From Paracoccus sp. N5 (GTDB taxonomy: Bacteria; Pseudomonadota; Alphaproteobacteria; Rhodobacterales; Rhodobacteraceae), in assembly GCF_000371965.1 (NCBI RefSeq), contig NZ_AQUO01000001.1:2426001-2490000 (forward strand): a stretch of 64,000 nucleotides of DNA, read 5' to 3'. A program made the translations under genes and the position numbers. Below are positions 24,341 through 33,550 of this stretch, one piece after another (position 1 is the first letter of the stretch; every line of letters begins with the position of its first letter). The notes below the pieces were generated by a model. The model worked only from the letters and a program-made list of their open reading frames with translations, ran no database searches and was not told the origin of the DNA.

Positions 24341-25402
24341 ATGCCGCTGCTGATCGGGCCGCTGGCCCATCCCCTGCTGCGCCAACGCCTTGCGCCCGAG
24401 GCCGCGCCGGCCGCGCCGCTGGCCGGGCATGCGCTGGTGCCGGAGCCATCCGCCGGCATCGCGGCCGGTTGCTGGCCGCGCCTGCGCCCGGCCGGAGCCG
24501 ACCTGCCGCTGTGGCAGGCGGAATGGACGCCGGCGCTGCGCCGCTATGCCGCGATCCTGAAGCTGGAACCGTGCCAGGTCGGCGGGCGCGAGGTGCTGGG
24601 GGCTGTGCTCGGCGGTCCCGGTCCGCAGGGCCAGGCCGACTGGCAGCCCGAACTGGCCGCCGCCATGGCCGACCAACTGCTCGCGCTGCCCCAGGACCAG
24701 CCGGCCGAACAGGTCCGGCGCCGGTTGCCGATGATCGCGAGCTGGGTCGCCTCGCGGCTGCGCGCCATCGAGACCGCCGCCTTGCCCGGCGTCGGACCGG
24801 CGGGGCAGGGGCGCTGGGACATGCTCTCGATCAGCGAACCCTACGCCGCCTATTTCTCGGTCGAGGAGGCGCGGCTGCGTCACCTGCGCCACGGTGGCGG
24901 CTGGACGCCGGATCTGCTGCGGGCGGTCTTCGTCTCGGGCGACGCGACGGTGGTGCTGCCCTGGGATCCGCGCCGCGACCGGGTGATGCTGATCGACCAG
25001 TTCCGCGCCGGTCCGGCCTTGCGCGGCGATGCCCAGCCCTGGCTGCACGAGACCGTGGCCGGCCGTGTCGATGCGCTCGAGACCCCGGCCGAGGCGGCGC
25101 TGCGCGAGGCGGTCGAAGAGGCCGGGCTGCGGATCGAAAGGCTGATTCCCGGCCCGCACAACTACCCGAGCCCGGGCGCGGTGGCCGAATACCTGTATCT
25201 TTACATCGGCATCGCCGATCTGCCGGACGAGGCTGCCGGCATCGGCGGCCTGGACAGCGAGGACGAGGACATCCGCAGCCACCTGATCCCGCGCGCCGAA
25301 CTGACCCGCATGGCGCTGGCGGGCGAGATCCGCAATGGCCCGCTCTTGAACCTGGCGCTGTGGCTGGAACTGCGCCACGAGGCGTTGCGGCGCGACGTGT
25401 GA
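24341..25402 (+). CDS. trgB: NUDIX hydrolase, TrgB-like (ADP-ribose pyrophosphatase type)
   Basis: A 353-residue protein with an N-terminal gamma-glutamylcyclotransferase-like region and a C-terminal NUDIX domain. The NUDIX box starts at residue 241: GRVDALETPAEAALREAVEE then AGL, matching Gx5Ex7REUxEExGU. It likely hydrolyses ADP-ribose or a related nucleotide diphosphate. The ATG at 24341 has AAAAGGA about 8 nt upstream. A longer open frame would run through the tRNA. In Rhodobacter sphaeroides trgAB lies next to cysK in a tellurite-resistance locus, and the same trgB-cysK order is seen here. trgA is not present in this window. Confidence 0.82.
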   Translation: MPLLIGPLAHPLLRQRLAPEAAPAAPLAGHALVPEPSAGIAAGCWPRLRPAGADLPLWQAEWTPALRRYAAILKLEPCQVGGREVLGAVLGGPGPQGQADWQPELAAAMADQLLALPQDQPAEQVRRRLPMIASWVASRLRAIETAALPGVGPAGQGRWDMLSISEPYAAYFSVEEARLRHLRHGGGWTPDLLRAVFVSGDATVVLPWDPRRDRVMLIDQFRAGPALRGDAQPWLHETVAGRVDALETPAEAALREAVEEAGLRIERLIPGPHNYPSPGAVAEYLYLYIGIADLPDEAAGIGGLDSEDEDIRSHLIPRAELTRMALAGEIRNGPLLNLALWLELRHEALRRDV

Positions 25403-25480
25403 CCTGCGCCGGGGCGGGGTTGCCGCCATCCGGCTGTGGCGTGTAAACCAAGGGCGATCCCTTCCGCGAAAGGCCACGCC

Positions 25481-26512
25481 ATGCGCATCTGCCCCGACCT
25501 TGCCTCTGCCATCGGCAATACTCCCCTGATCCGGCTCAACCGCGCCTCGGAAGAGACCGGCTGCGAGATCCTGGGCAAGGCCGAGTTCATGAACCCGGGC
25601 CAGTCGGTCAAGGACCGTGCCGCGCTCTATATCATCAAGGATGCGGTGGCGCGGGGCGAATTGCAGCCGGGCGGCACCATCGTCGAGGGCACGGCGGGCA
25701 ACACCGGCATCGGCCTGGCGCTGGTCGGCGCCTCGATGGGCTTTCGCAGCGTCATCGTGATCCCGGAAACGCAGAGCCAGGAGAAAAAGGACATGCTGCG
25801 CCTGGCCGGGGCCGAACTGGTCGAGGTGCCCGCGCAGCCCTACAAGAACCCCAACAACTACGTGCGCTATTCCGGCCGGCTGGCCGAAGAGCTGGCGCGG
25901 ACCGAGCCGAACGGCGCCATCTGGGCCAACCAGTTCGACAATATCGCCAACCGCCAGGCGCATCTGGAAACCACCGGCCCCGAGATCTGGGAGCAGACCG
26001 GCGGCAAGGTCGACGGCTTCGTCTGCGCCGTGGGCTCGGGCGGGACGCTGGCGGGCGTCGCCATGGCGCTGCAACCCAAGGGCGTGAAGATCGGCCTTGC
26101 CGATCCCGAGGGCGCGGCGCTCTACAGCTTCTATACCGAGGGCGTCTTCGAAAGCCCCGGTTCCTCGATCACCGAGGGCATCGGCCAGGGCCGCATCACC
26201 GCGAACCTGGAAGGCTTCACCCCCGACATGGCCTGGCGCATCCCCGACAGCGAGGCGCTGCCGGTGATCTTCGACCTGCTCGAACACGAGGGGCTGTGCC
26301 TGGGCGGCTCGTCCGGCATCAATGTCGCCGGCGCGATCCGCATGGCACGCGAGATGGGGCCGGGTCACACCATCGTGACGGTGCTCTGCGACTATGGCAC
26401 GCGTTACCAGACCAAGCTGTTCAACCCCGAGTTCCTGCGCGCCAAGGGCCTGCCGGTGCCGGAATGGATGGCGCGCAAACCCGCCGATCTGCCCGAAGTC
26501 TTCGAGGACTGA
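25481..26512 (+). CDS. cysK: Cysteine synthase A (O-acetylserine sulfhydrylase)
   Basis: A 343-residue PLP enzyme that makes cysteine from O-acetylserine and sulfide. The PLP lysine is K44 in NPGQSVKDRAA. The substrate loop TAGNTG is at 71-76 and the phosphate-binding GSGGTLAG is in the middle. I chose ATG 25481 because the family begins right at this point (CPDLASAIGNTPLIRLN). It is 78 bp after trgB and 7 bp before the channel gene, so the three may form one transcript. Confidence 0.95.
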   Translation: MRICPDLASAIGNTPLIRLNRASEETGCEILGKAEFMNPGQSVKDRAALYIIKDAVARGELQPGGTIVEGTAGNTGIGLALVGASMGFRSVIVIPETQSQEKKDMLRLAGAELVEVPAQPYKNPNNYVRYSGRLAEELARTEPNGAIWANQFDNIANRQAHLETTGPEIWEQTGGKVDGFVCAVGSGGTLAGVAMALQPKGVKIGLADPEGAALYSFYTEGVFESPGSSITEGIGQGRITANLEGFTPDMAWRIPDSEALPVIFDLLEHEGLCLGGSSGINVAGAIRMAREMGPGHTIVTVLCDYGTRYQTKLFNPEFLRAKGLPVPEWMARKPADLPEVFED

Positions 26513-26519
26513 CCGACCG

Positions 26520-29042
26520 ATGCCCCGTCTTGCTGCCGTGCTGCCGCGCCTCGCCGCGCTTGTCGTCGCGCTGTTTCTGGCGCTGACCCTGCCGGCCGCG
26601 GCGCAGGATCCGCAGGCGCCGGATTACGACGCCTGGAACAAGCTCGCCGACCAGGCCGAGCAGATCCTGCAATCCGATCAGGCCAACGACAAGCGGCTGC
26701 AGACCATCCGCGATTCCGTGGTCGAGTGGCGCGAGCGGCTGAAGCAGGCCCAGGGCATCAACGCGACCCGGATCGCGACGCTGAAGGACCAGATCAACGC
26801 CCTGGGACCGCCCCCGGCCGAGGGCCAGACCGAATCCGACGACATCGCCGCGCGCCGCAAGGAGCTGAACGAGCAGCTCTCGACCCTGCAGGCGCCGGGC
26901 TTGCAGGCGGTCGAGGCCTATGGCCGCGCCGACGGCATCGTCACCCAGATCGACCAGACCATCCGCCAGCGCCAGGCGCATGCGCTGATCCGCAAGACGC
27001 CCTCGCCGCTGAACCCCGCGAACTGGGGTCCGGCCATGGTCGAGGCCGCCAATGTCGGCCGGCAGATCTATGCCGAGGCGCGGGGCCGCTGGGACGACAT
27101 CGGCGGGCTCTCGGGCTTTACCGACCGGCTGCCGCTGGTCGGGGGTTTCCTGCTGGTGGCGCTGATCCTGCTGACGCGCGGGCGGCATTGGATCGACTCG
27201 CTGCCCTCGCGGCTGTCGGCGCGGGCCGGCGAGCGTTCGCGCGCGGCGCTGGTCTTTGGCGTGTCGCTGGGCCAGATCGCGATTCCGCTGATCGGGGTGA
27301 TGCTGGCCGCGGCGACGCTGATCGCGACCGATCTCTTCGACGACTGGGGCATGCCGCTGCTGCGCTCGGTGCCGGCCTCGGGCCTGTCGTTCTTCGGCGG
27401 CATCTGGCTGGCGCGCCGGCTGTTCCCCGAGGAAGGCAGCGCGGGCGAGGCGCCGCTGCCGATGAGCGAGGCGCAGCGGCGCCGGTCGCGGTTCCGCGCC
27501 ACGCTTCTGGCCATGTCGCTGGCGCTGCACCAGCTCATTGCGCGCTCGGTGCTGCCGCTCTCGGGCTTCAACAGCGACAATGACGTCAATACCGTGCCGG
27601 AGCGGCTGGGCGAGGCCTCGGCCGGGGTCTGGCATTTCCTGCTGATCCTGTTCGGCGCCTTCTGCCTGTTCCAGCTGGCGAATCTGCTGCGCCGGCTCAA
27701 GCCCTCGGAGGTCTCGGATGCGCCGGACTACCGCGTGCGCATCGTGGCCTTCCTGGGCGCGATGGCGCGGATCGTCGCGCTGGCCGCGCCGCTGGCCGCG
27801 GCGGTGGGCTATGTCACGGCGGCCAATGCGGCGCTGTGGTCCTCGGTCATGACGCTGGGGCTGGCGGGGCTGCTGATCGTGTTGCAGGACTTCATCGGCG
27901 ACCTTTACGCCATGGCCAAGGGCGGCGGCGCCGCGGCCCGCGACGCGCTGATGCCGGCGCTGATCGGCTTTGCGCTGGTCCTGGCCTCGCTGCCGCTTTT
28001 CGCGCTGATCTGGGGCGCGCGGGTCAGCGACCTGGCCGAGGCCTGGACCCGCACCCAGCAGGGCTTCAGCCTGGGCGGGGTCACGCTGTCGCCGATGGCG
28101 ATCCTGACCTTCGTGCTGGTCTTTGCCGTCGGCTATTTCCTGACCAACTTCGTCCAGGGCGCCTTCCGCAGCTCGATCCTGCCCAAGACCCGGCTGGACC
28201 GCGGCGGGCAGAACGCGGTCGTCTCGATCATCGGCTATGTCGGGCTGGGGCTGGCGGGGCTGCTGGCGATCACCGCGGCCGGGATCAACTTGACCTCGCT
28301 GGCGGTCGTCGCCGGTGCCCTGTCGGTCGGCATCGGTTTCGGCATGCAGCAGGTGGTGTCGAACTTCGTCTCGGGCATCATCCTGCTGGTCGAACGCCCC
28401 ATCGCCGTCGGCGACTGGATCGAGGTCGGCGGCCAGCAGGGCGTGGTCAAGAAGATGGCGGTGCGCGCCACCCAGATCCAGACCTTCGACCGCACGCAGA
28501 TCATCGTCCCGAACTCGAATCTCATCACCCAGCCGGTGACGAACTGGACGCGCGGCAGCCTGCAGGGCCGCATCATCGTGCCGATCACGGTCGGCGTCGG
28601 CTCGGACGGCCGCATGGTCGCCGCCCTGCTGCGCGACATCGCCGAGGACCAGCCGACCGTGCTGGTCAACCCGGCCCCCGCCGTCCTGCTGCGCAGCATC
28701 ACCCCGACGGGGCAGAATTACGAGCTGCGCGCGATGCTGTCGGACATCAATGCCGGCGTCTCGGTCGTCTCCGAGATCAACCACCAGATCCTGGAACGCT
28801 TCGCCGCCGCGGGGATCGTCCTGCCCGGCGTCGTCAGGGGATCGCAGGACATCTACCTGCACCGCGCCGAGCCTGCGGCCGAGGAAGCGCCCGCCGCCAC
28901 CCCCGCGACCCAGCCCGAGGCGCCGGCGCGGCCGGCCGCAGAGGACCAGCCGCCCACGCAGGAGTTCGAGGGCCATGAAAGCGGCGAATACGGCCCCGCC
29001 GGCGTCAACAACGACGGCCGCGACGACACCGACCGCGACTGA
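26520..29042 (+). CDS. DUF3772 / mechanosensitive ion channel (MscS family)
   Basis: An 840-residue inner-membrane protein. The signal peptide is MPRLAAVLPRLAALVVALFL to AAAQ. The next 170 residues form a periplasmic coiled region with DUF3772. About ten membrane helices follow, then the MscS pore and beta domain (VGIGFGMQQVVSNFVSGIIL, RPIAVGDWIEVGGQQGVVKK, IVPNSNLITQPVTNW). The C-terminal tail is Pro/Ala/Glu-rich and disordered. It should open under membrane tension and release solutes during osmotic downshock. The start ATG is 7 nt past the cysK stop. Confidence 0.92.
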   Translation: MPRLAAVLPRLAALVVALFLALTLPAAAQDPQAPDYDAWNKLADQAEQILQSDQANDKRLQTIRDSVVEWRERLKQAQGINATRIATLKDQINALGPPPAEGQTESDDIAARRKELNEQLSTLQAPGLQAVEAYGRADGIVTQIDQTIRQRQAHALIRKTPSPLNPANWGPAMVEAANVGRQIYAEARGRWDDIGGLSGFTDRLPLVGGFLLVALILLTRGRHWIDSLPSRLSARAGERSRAALVFGVSLGQIAIPLIGVMLAAATLIATDLFDDWGMPLLRSVPASGLSFFGGIWLARRLFPEEGSAGEAPLPMSEAQRRRSRFRATLLAMSLALHQLIARSVLPLSGFNSDNDVNTVPERLGEASAGVWHFLLILFGAFCLFQLANLLRRLKPSEVSDAPDYRVRIVAFLGAMARIVALAAPLAAAVGYVTAANAALWSSVMTLGLAGLLIVLQDFIGDLYAMAKGGGAAARDALMPALIGFALVLASLPLFALIWGARVSDLAEAWTRTQQGFSLGGVTLSPMAILTFVLVFAVGYFLTNFVQGAFRSSILPKTRLDRGGQNAVVSIIGYVGLGLAGLLAITAAGINLTSLAVVAGALSVGIGFGMQQVVSNFVSGIILLVERPIAVGDWIEVGGQQGVVKKMAVRATQIQTFDRTQIIVPNSNLITQPVTNWTRGSLQGRIIVPITVGVGSDGRMVAALLRDIAEDQPTVLVNPAPAVLLRSITPTGQNYELRAMLSDINAGVSVVSEINHQILERFAAAGIVLPGVVRGSQDIYLHRAEPAAEEAPAATPATQPEAPARPAAEDQPPTQEFEGHESGEYGPAGVNNDGRDDTDRD

Positions 29043-29058
29043 GCCCCTGGCGCTGCGG

Positions 29059-30132
29059 TCAGCCGCGCAGGCGGGGGTGGCGCGGCTCGGCCTCGGGCAC
29101 GCCCTCCTGCGACAGCAGGATCGCCACCGGCCGCAGCCAGGGGATCTGCGCGCAGACGATCATCACCGCCACCATGATCGGCACCGCAAGGAAGGTGCCC
29201 GAAATGCCCCAGACCGCGCCCCAGAACGCCAGCGACAGGATGATCCCGAACGAGGACAGCCGCAGCGTCTGGCCCAGAAGCATCGGGTCGAAGACATTGC
29301 CGATGATGAAATGCACCGCCGTGGTGATGCTGCCGATCACCAGCGTCGTGGTCGGATCGCCGGTCTGGGCCAGCACGATGGCGACGGTGATGACCGTGGC
29401 GATGATCGAGCCCAGCGTCGGGATGAAATTCAGGATGAAGGTCAGCATGGCGACCGCGCCCGCCAGCTCCAGCCCGAAAAAGCGGAACGTGAGCCAGATC
29501 AGCGCCGCCGTGACCGCGCTGATCGCGGCCTTGACCACCAGATAGCGGTTCACCCGCCGCATGATCTTGTACACCGTCGCCAGCACCTGCCGGGCGCGGT
29601 CGGGATCGCCGGTCAGCCGCTCGATCTTGATCGGGAACCAGATCCGCTCGCTGAACATGAAGCCGACGAAGGTCAGGATCAGCACCGAGGCCGAGACCAG
29701 GTTCGAGGCCTGCCCGGCGGCCGAGCGCATCCAGCCCGCGAAATCGACGCTGCCAAGGAAGGTGTTGATCGCCTCCTGCACGTTCGGGCCCCAGCGCTGG
29801 CTCAGCCGCTCCAGCGCGGCCTGGGCGCGGTCGGCATAGTTCAGCGCGGTGGACAGCACCTCGTTGACCTGCGCCACCACCGTGGTCGCGGTCCAGAGCA
29901 GCCCGATGGCGATGGCGATCAGCGCCAGCGTGGTCGCCAGCCAGTTCGGCACCTTCAGCCGGGCAAAGGCGGAAATCGCGTCCGAGGTCAGCGAAAAGAG
30001 GATGATCGCGAAGACCAGGCAGATCAGGATGAACCGCGCCTGCACCAGCAGCGCCAGCACCAGGCCAAAGGCGATGACGCCCAGAAAGCCGGTCTGCAAC
30101 CGTTCCGCCAGTTGCGAGTCGCTTGGCCTCAA
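29059..30132 (-). CDS. AI-2E family transporter (TqsA/PerM-like permease)
   Basis: A membrane protein of about 357 residues with eight predicted helices in the usual 2+1+5 pattern, for example LGVIAFGLVLALLVQARFIL, ALIAIAIGLLWTATTVVAQV, and LNFIPTLGSIIATVITVAIV with the conserved PxxGxxI. The substrate in this family is often unknown and need not be AI-2. I use a TTG start at 30132, just after gyrA, preceded by GGGACGGGA. In-frame ATGs at 30201, 30210 and 30246 would overlap the gyrA 3' end and lack good ribosome-binding sites. The start remains uncertain. Confidence 0.82.
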   Translation of the reverse strand: MRPSDSQLAERLQTGFLGVIAFGLVLALLVQARFILICLVFAIILFSLTSDAISAFARLKVPNWLATTLALIAIAIGLLWTATTVVAQVNEVLSTALNYADRAQAALERLSQRWGPNVQEAINTFLGSVDFAGWMRSAAGQASNLVSASVLILTFVGFMFSERIWFPIKIERLTGDPDRARQVLATVYKIMRRVNRYLVVKAAISAVTAALIWLTFRFFGLELAGAVAMLTFILNFIPTLGSIIATVITVAIVLAQTGDPTTTLVIGSITTAVHFIIGNVFDPMLLGQTLRLSSFGIILSLAFWGAVWGISGTFLAVPIMVAVMIVCAQIPWLRPVAILLSQEGVPEAEPRHPRLRG

Positions 30133-30152
30133 TCCCGTCCCCGTTGCTGAGG

Positions 30153-30173
30153 ACCGGGGCAGGGCGCCCCGGT
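30153..30173. terminator. Hairpin between gyrA and the permease gene
   Basis: A perfect 8-bp inverted repeat, ACCGGGGC / GCCCCGGT with a 5-nt loop, sits 6 bp after the gyrA stop. It has no T-run on the gyrA strand, so it may only attenuate or stabilise the transcript. A short T-run follows on the plus strand. Confidence 0.4.
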
Positions 30174-30178
30174 TTTGC

Positions 30179-32929
30179 CTATGCCTCTTCGGCCTCGTCA
30201 TCCTCGCCATTCTCGGCGATGCGGGCAACAGAAACCACGGTTTCATCGGTGCCCGTATTGAAGACGCGCACGCCGCCGGCAGAGCGCGAGCGGAAGCTGA
30301 TGCCTTCGACCGGCACCCGGATCGACTGCCCGGTCGAGGTCGCCAGCATGATCTGGTCGTCGCGTTCGACCGGGAAGCTGGCGACCAGCGGGCCGCCGCG
30401 CATCGCCTTGTCCATGGCGGTCACGCCCTGGCCGCCGCGGCCGCGTAGCGGATAGTCGAAGCTGGAGCTGATCTTGCCCGCGCCCTTGGCGGTGATGGTC
30501 AGGATCAGGTCCTCGGCCGCCGACATCTCGGCATAGCGTTCCTGGGTGATGTTGCCCTCGGCCACGGCATCCTCGTCCTCGTCGGCCTCGGCGCCGTCGT
30601 CCAGCGCGCCCTCGACGGCGCGGCGCATCTTCAGATAGGCGGCGCGCTCGGCCGGATCGGCCTCGAAATGCCGGATGACGGACATGCTGACCACGCGGTC
30701 GCCCTTGTTGACCAGCCGGATGCCGCGTACGCCGGTGGAATCGCGGCCCTTGAAGACGCGCACATCGGTGGTCTGGAAGCGGATTGCCCGGCCCGAGGCG
30801 GTGACCAGCATCACGTCGTCATTCTCGGTCGCCAGCCGGACGCCGATCAGCTCGACGCCTTCGGGCAGCTTCATGGCGATCTTGCCGTTGCGCATGATAT
30901 TGGTGAAATCCGACAGCGCGTTGCGGCGGATGTCGCCGTCCGAGGTGGCAAAGACCACCTGGTAATCGTCCCAATCCGCCTCGGGCGCGTCCATCGGCAA
31001 GAGCGCGGCGATGGAAACCCCGGCCTGGATCGGCAGGATGTTGACGATCGCCTTGCCCTTCGAGGTGCGGCCCGCCAGCGGCAGGCGCCAGGTCTTCAGC
31101 CGATAGACCATGCCGTCGGTGGTGAAGAACAGCAATTCGGTATGGGTATTGGCGACGAACAGCGTGGTGACCAGGTCGTCCTCCTTGGTCGCCATGCTGG
31201 ACAGGCCCTTGCCGCCGCGACGCTGGCTGCGGAATTCGGCCAGGGCGGTGCGCTTGATATAGCCGCCCGAGGTGATGGTGACGACCATGTCCTCGCGCTC
31301 GATCAGGTCCTCGTCGTCCATGTCGCCAGCCCAGTCGACGATCTCGGTCCGGCGCGGCACGGCGAAAAGCCCCTTCACCTCGGCCAGCTCGCCCGAGATG
31401 ATGGCCATGATCCGCTCGCGCGAGGCCAGGATGGCGAGATAGTCGCGAATGGAATCGGCCAGCGATTTCAGCTCGTCGGTGACTTCCTGCACGCCCAGCT
31501 GGGTCAGGCGCTGCAGGCGCAGCTCCAGGATGGCGCGGGCCTGGGTCTCGGAGAGGTTGTAGGTGCCGTCCTCGTTCACCGGATGCAGCGGATCGTCGAT
31601 CAGCCGCAGGTATTCGACGATCTCATGCGCCGGCCAGCGCCGCTCCATCAGCCGCGCCCGCGCCTCGGCGGCATCGGCCGAGCTGCGGATCGTCGCCACC
31701 ACCTCATCGACGTTCGAGACCGCGACGGCCAGACCGCAGAGCACATGCGCGCGCTCGCGCGCCTTGCGCAGCTCGTAAGCGGTGCGGCGGGCGACCACCT
31801 CCTCACGGAAGCTGATGAAATGGGTCAGGAAGTCGCGCAGGGTCAGCTGCTCGGGCCGGCCGCCGTTCAGCGCCAGCATGTTGCAGCCAAAGCTGGTCTG
31901 CATGGGCGTAAAGCGGAACAGCTGGTTCAGCACCACCTCGGCGGTGGCGTCGCGCTTCAGCTCGACCACCACGCGCACGCCGATGCGGTCGGATTCGTCC
32001 TGCACATGGGCGATGCCCTCGATGCGCTTTTCCTTGGCCAGTTCGGCGATCTTCTCGATCAGCGTGGCCTTGTTGACCTGATAGGGGATCTCGTCCAGCA
32101 CGATCAGCTGGCGGCCGTTGCGGCCTTCCTCGATCCGGGTCTTGGCGCGCATGACGACGCTGCCGCGGCCCTCCAGATAGGCCTTGCGGATGCCCGAGCG
32201 GCCCAGGATCACGCCGCCGGTCGGGAAGTCCGGTCCGGGGATGATCTCCATCAGCCGCTCGGTCGGCAGGTCCGGGTTCTCGATCAGTGCCAGCGTGGCG
32301 TCCACGACCTCGCCCAGGTTGTGCGGCGGGATGTTCGTGGCCATGCCGACGGCGATGCCGCCGGCGCCGTTGACCAGCATGTTCGGGAAACGTGCCGGCA
32401 GGACGGTCGGCTCGCGGTCCTTGCCGTCGTAATTGTCCTGGAAATCGACGGTGTCCTTGTCGATGTCCATCATCAGATAGGCGGCGGGCTTGTCCATCCG
32501 CACCTCGGTATAGCGCATGGCCGCCGGGCTGTCGCCGTCCATGGAGCCGAAGTTGCCCTGGCCGTCCAAGAGCGGCAGCGACATCGAGAAGGGCTGCGCC
32601 ATCCGCACCAGCGCGTCATAGATCGAGGCGTCGCCATGCGGGTGATACTTCCCCATGGTGTCGCCGACCGGACGGGCCGACTTGCGATAGGGCTTGTCAT
32701 GGGTGTTGCCGGTCTCGTGCATGGCGAAAAGCACGCGCCGGTGCACCGGCTTCAGCCCGTCGCGCAGGTCCGGGATCGCCCGGCTGACGATGACCGACAT
32801 GGCATAGTCCAGATAGGACGAGCGCATCTCGCGCGAGATGTCGATCACCGGCCCGTCGTGATGCATCACCGCGCGTTCGGCCGTGCCGTTCTCGGGGGAA
32901 TCGTCGTCGTTTTCGGGGGTATCAGCCAC
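30179..32929 (-). CDS. gyrA: DNA gyrase subunit A
   Basis: A 916-residue type IIA topoisomerase subunit that introduces negative supercoils with GyrB. The acidic N-terminal lead (about 25 residues) is followed by the winged-helix/tower core with catalytic Y140 in AAMRYTEVRM. The C-terminal beta-pinwheel includes the GyrA box QRRGGKG. The quinolone region reads KYHPHGDASIYDALVRM: the position of E. coli Ser83 is alanine (A101) and that of Asp87 is aspartate (D105). A short acidic insertion (EADEDEDAVAEG) lies in the C-terminal domain. Full length. Confidence 0.97.
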   Translation of the reverse strand: MADTPENDDDSPENGTAERAVMHHDGPVIDISREMRSSYLDYAMSVIVSRAIPDLRDGLKPVHRRVLFAMHETGNTHDKPYRKSARPVGDTMGKYHPHGDASIYDALVRMAQPFSMSLPLLDGQGNFGSMDGDSPAAMRYTEVRMDKPAAYLMMDIDKDTVDFQDNYDGKDREPTVLPARFPNMLVNGAGGIAVGMATNIPPHNLGEVVDATLALIENPDLPTERLMEIIPGPDFPTGGVILGRSGIRKAYLEGRGSVVMRAKTRIEEGRNGRQLIVLDEIPYQVNKATLIEKIAELAKEKRIEGIAHVQDESDRIGVRVVVELKRDATAEVVLNQLFRFTPMQTSFGCNMLALNGGRPEQLTLRDFLTHFISFREEVVARRTAYELRKARERAHVLCGLAVAVSNVDEVVATIRSSADAAEARARLMERRWPAHEIVEYLRLIDDPLHPVNEDGTYNLSETQARAILELRLQRLTQLGVQEVTDELKSLADSIRDYLAILASRERIMAIISGELAEVKGLFAVPRRTEIVDWAGDMDDEDLIEREDMVVTITSGGYIKRTALAEFRSQRRGGKGLSSMATKEDDLVTTLFVANTHTELLFFTTDGMVYRLKTWRLPLAGRTSKGKAIVNILPIQAGVSIAALLPMDAPEADWDDYQVVFATSDGDIRRNALSDFTNIMRNGKIAMKLPEGVELIGVRLATENDDVMLVTASGRAIRFQTTDVRVFKGRDSTGVRGIRLVNKGDRVVSMSVIRHFEADPAERAAYLKMRRAVEGALDDGAEADEDEDAVAEGNITQERYAEMSAAEDLILTITAKGAGKISSSFDYPLRGRGGQGVTAMDKAMRGGPLVASFPVERDDQIMLATSTGQSIRVPVEGISFRSRSAGGVRVFNTGTDETVVSVARIAENGEDDEAEEA

Positions 32930-33001
32930 GGGGTTCGCCTCAACATCTTGTTGGGTGACGGTCTATCCCATACCAGCAGCCGGTGCAATCTTTAGCGGCC
33001 C

Positions 33002-33496
33002 TCAGGCGGTGCCGGGAACGCGGTTGCGGCCCCGGACCGAGGCCAGCCACAGCCCCGAGAGCGCCGCCGAGCAGATCGCGTTCCAGCCCGCCATCGAGAT
33101 GCCGAACAGGCTCCAGGCCACCTGGTCGCAGCGCACCAGCGGCGCCGCCTCGATGGCGGCCATCAGGTCCTGCGTCGACAGCTGCGCCAGGCCCGAAACC
33201 CCGCCCGCGCAATGCTGCGGCCCGGCCCAGAGTTTCAGCTCCACCCCGGCGTGATAGATCGCGAAGCCGGTGGCGCAAAGTGCCGCCAGCAGACCCAGGA
33301 CCGCGAGCCAGCGCCGCCAGCCCAGAAACCAGATCGACCCGCCGATGATCGCGGCGGCAAGATGCGGCCAGCGTTGCAGGATGCAAAGCTCGCAGGGCGC
33401 ATAGCCCATAGCCTGGAAGGTCAGCGCCGCCGCCAGCAGCGCGGCCGATCCGGCGCCGGCCAGGGCGGCCAGCGATTTGCTTGGAAATCCGTTCAT
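33002..33496 (-). CDS. Disulfide bond formation protein B (DsbB family)
   Basis: A 164-residue four-helix membrane protein. The first redox pair is in APCELCILQRW. The second periplasmic pair is C(AGPQHC) and C(LVRCDQ). It should reoxidise a DsbA-type thiol oxidase by passing electrons to quinone. I start at ATG 33496, preceded by AAGG. The longer frame (to 33532) adds an Arg/Pro-rich lead that is unlike the family. Confidence 0.88.
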   Translation of the reverse strand: MNGFPSKSLAALAGAGSAALLAAALTFQAMGYAPCELCILQRWPHLAAAIIGGSIWFLGWRRWLAVLGLLAALCATGFAIYHAGVELKLWAGPQHCAGGVSGLAQLSTQDLMAAIEAAPLVRCDQVAWSLFGISMAGWNAICSAALSGLWLASVRGRNRVPGTA

Positions 33497-33550
33497 GAGC
33501 CTTGGGTTAGGCCGGCGGCGCGCGCTCGGCAAGTGCCAAATGCGTGAGCG

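Noticed and set aside
23939..26368. 809-codon minus-strand frame across tRNA-Ser, trgB and cysK
   Set aside because: It reads through a tRNA and two recognisable genes on the other strand; no family features.
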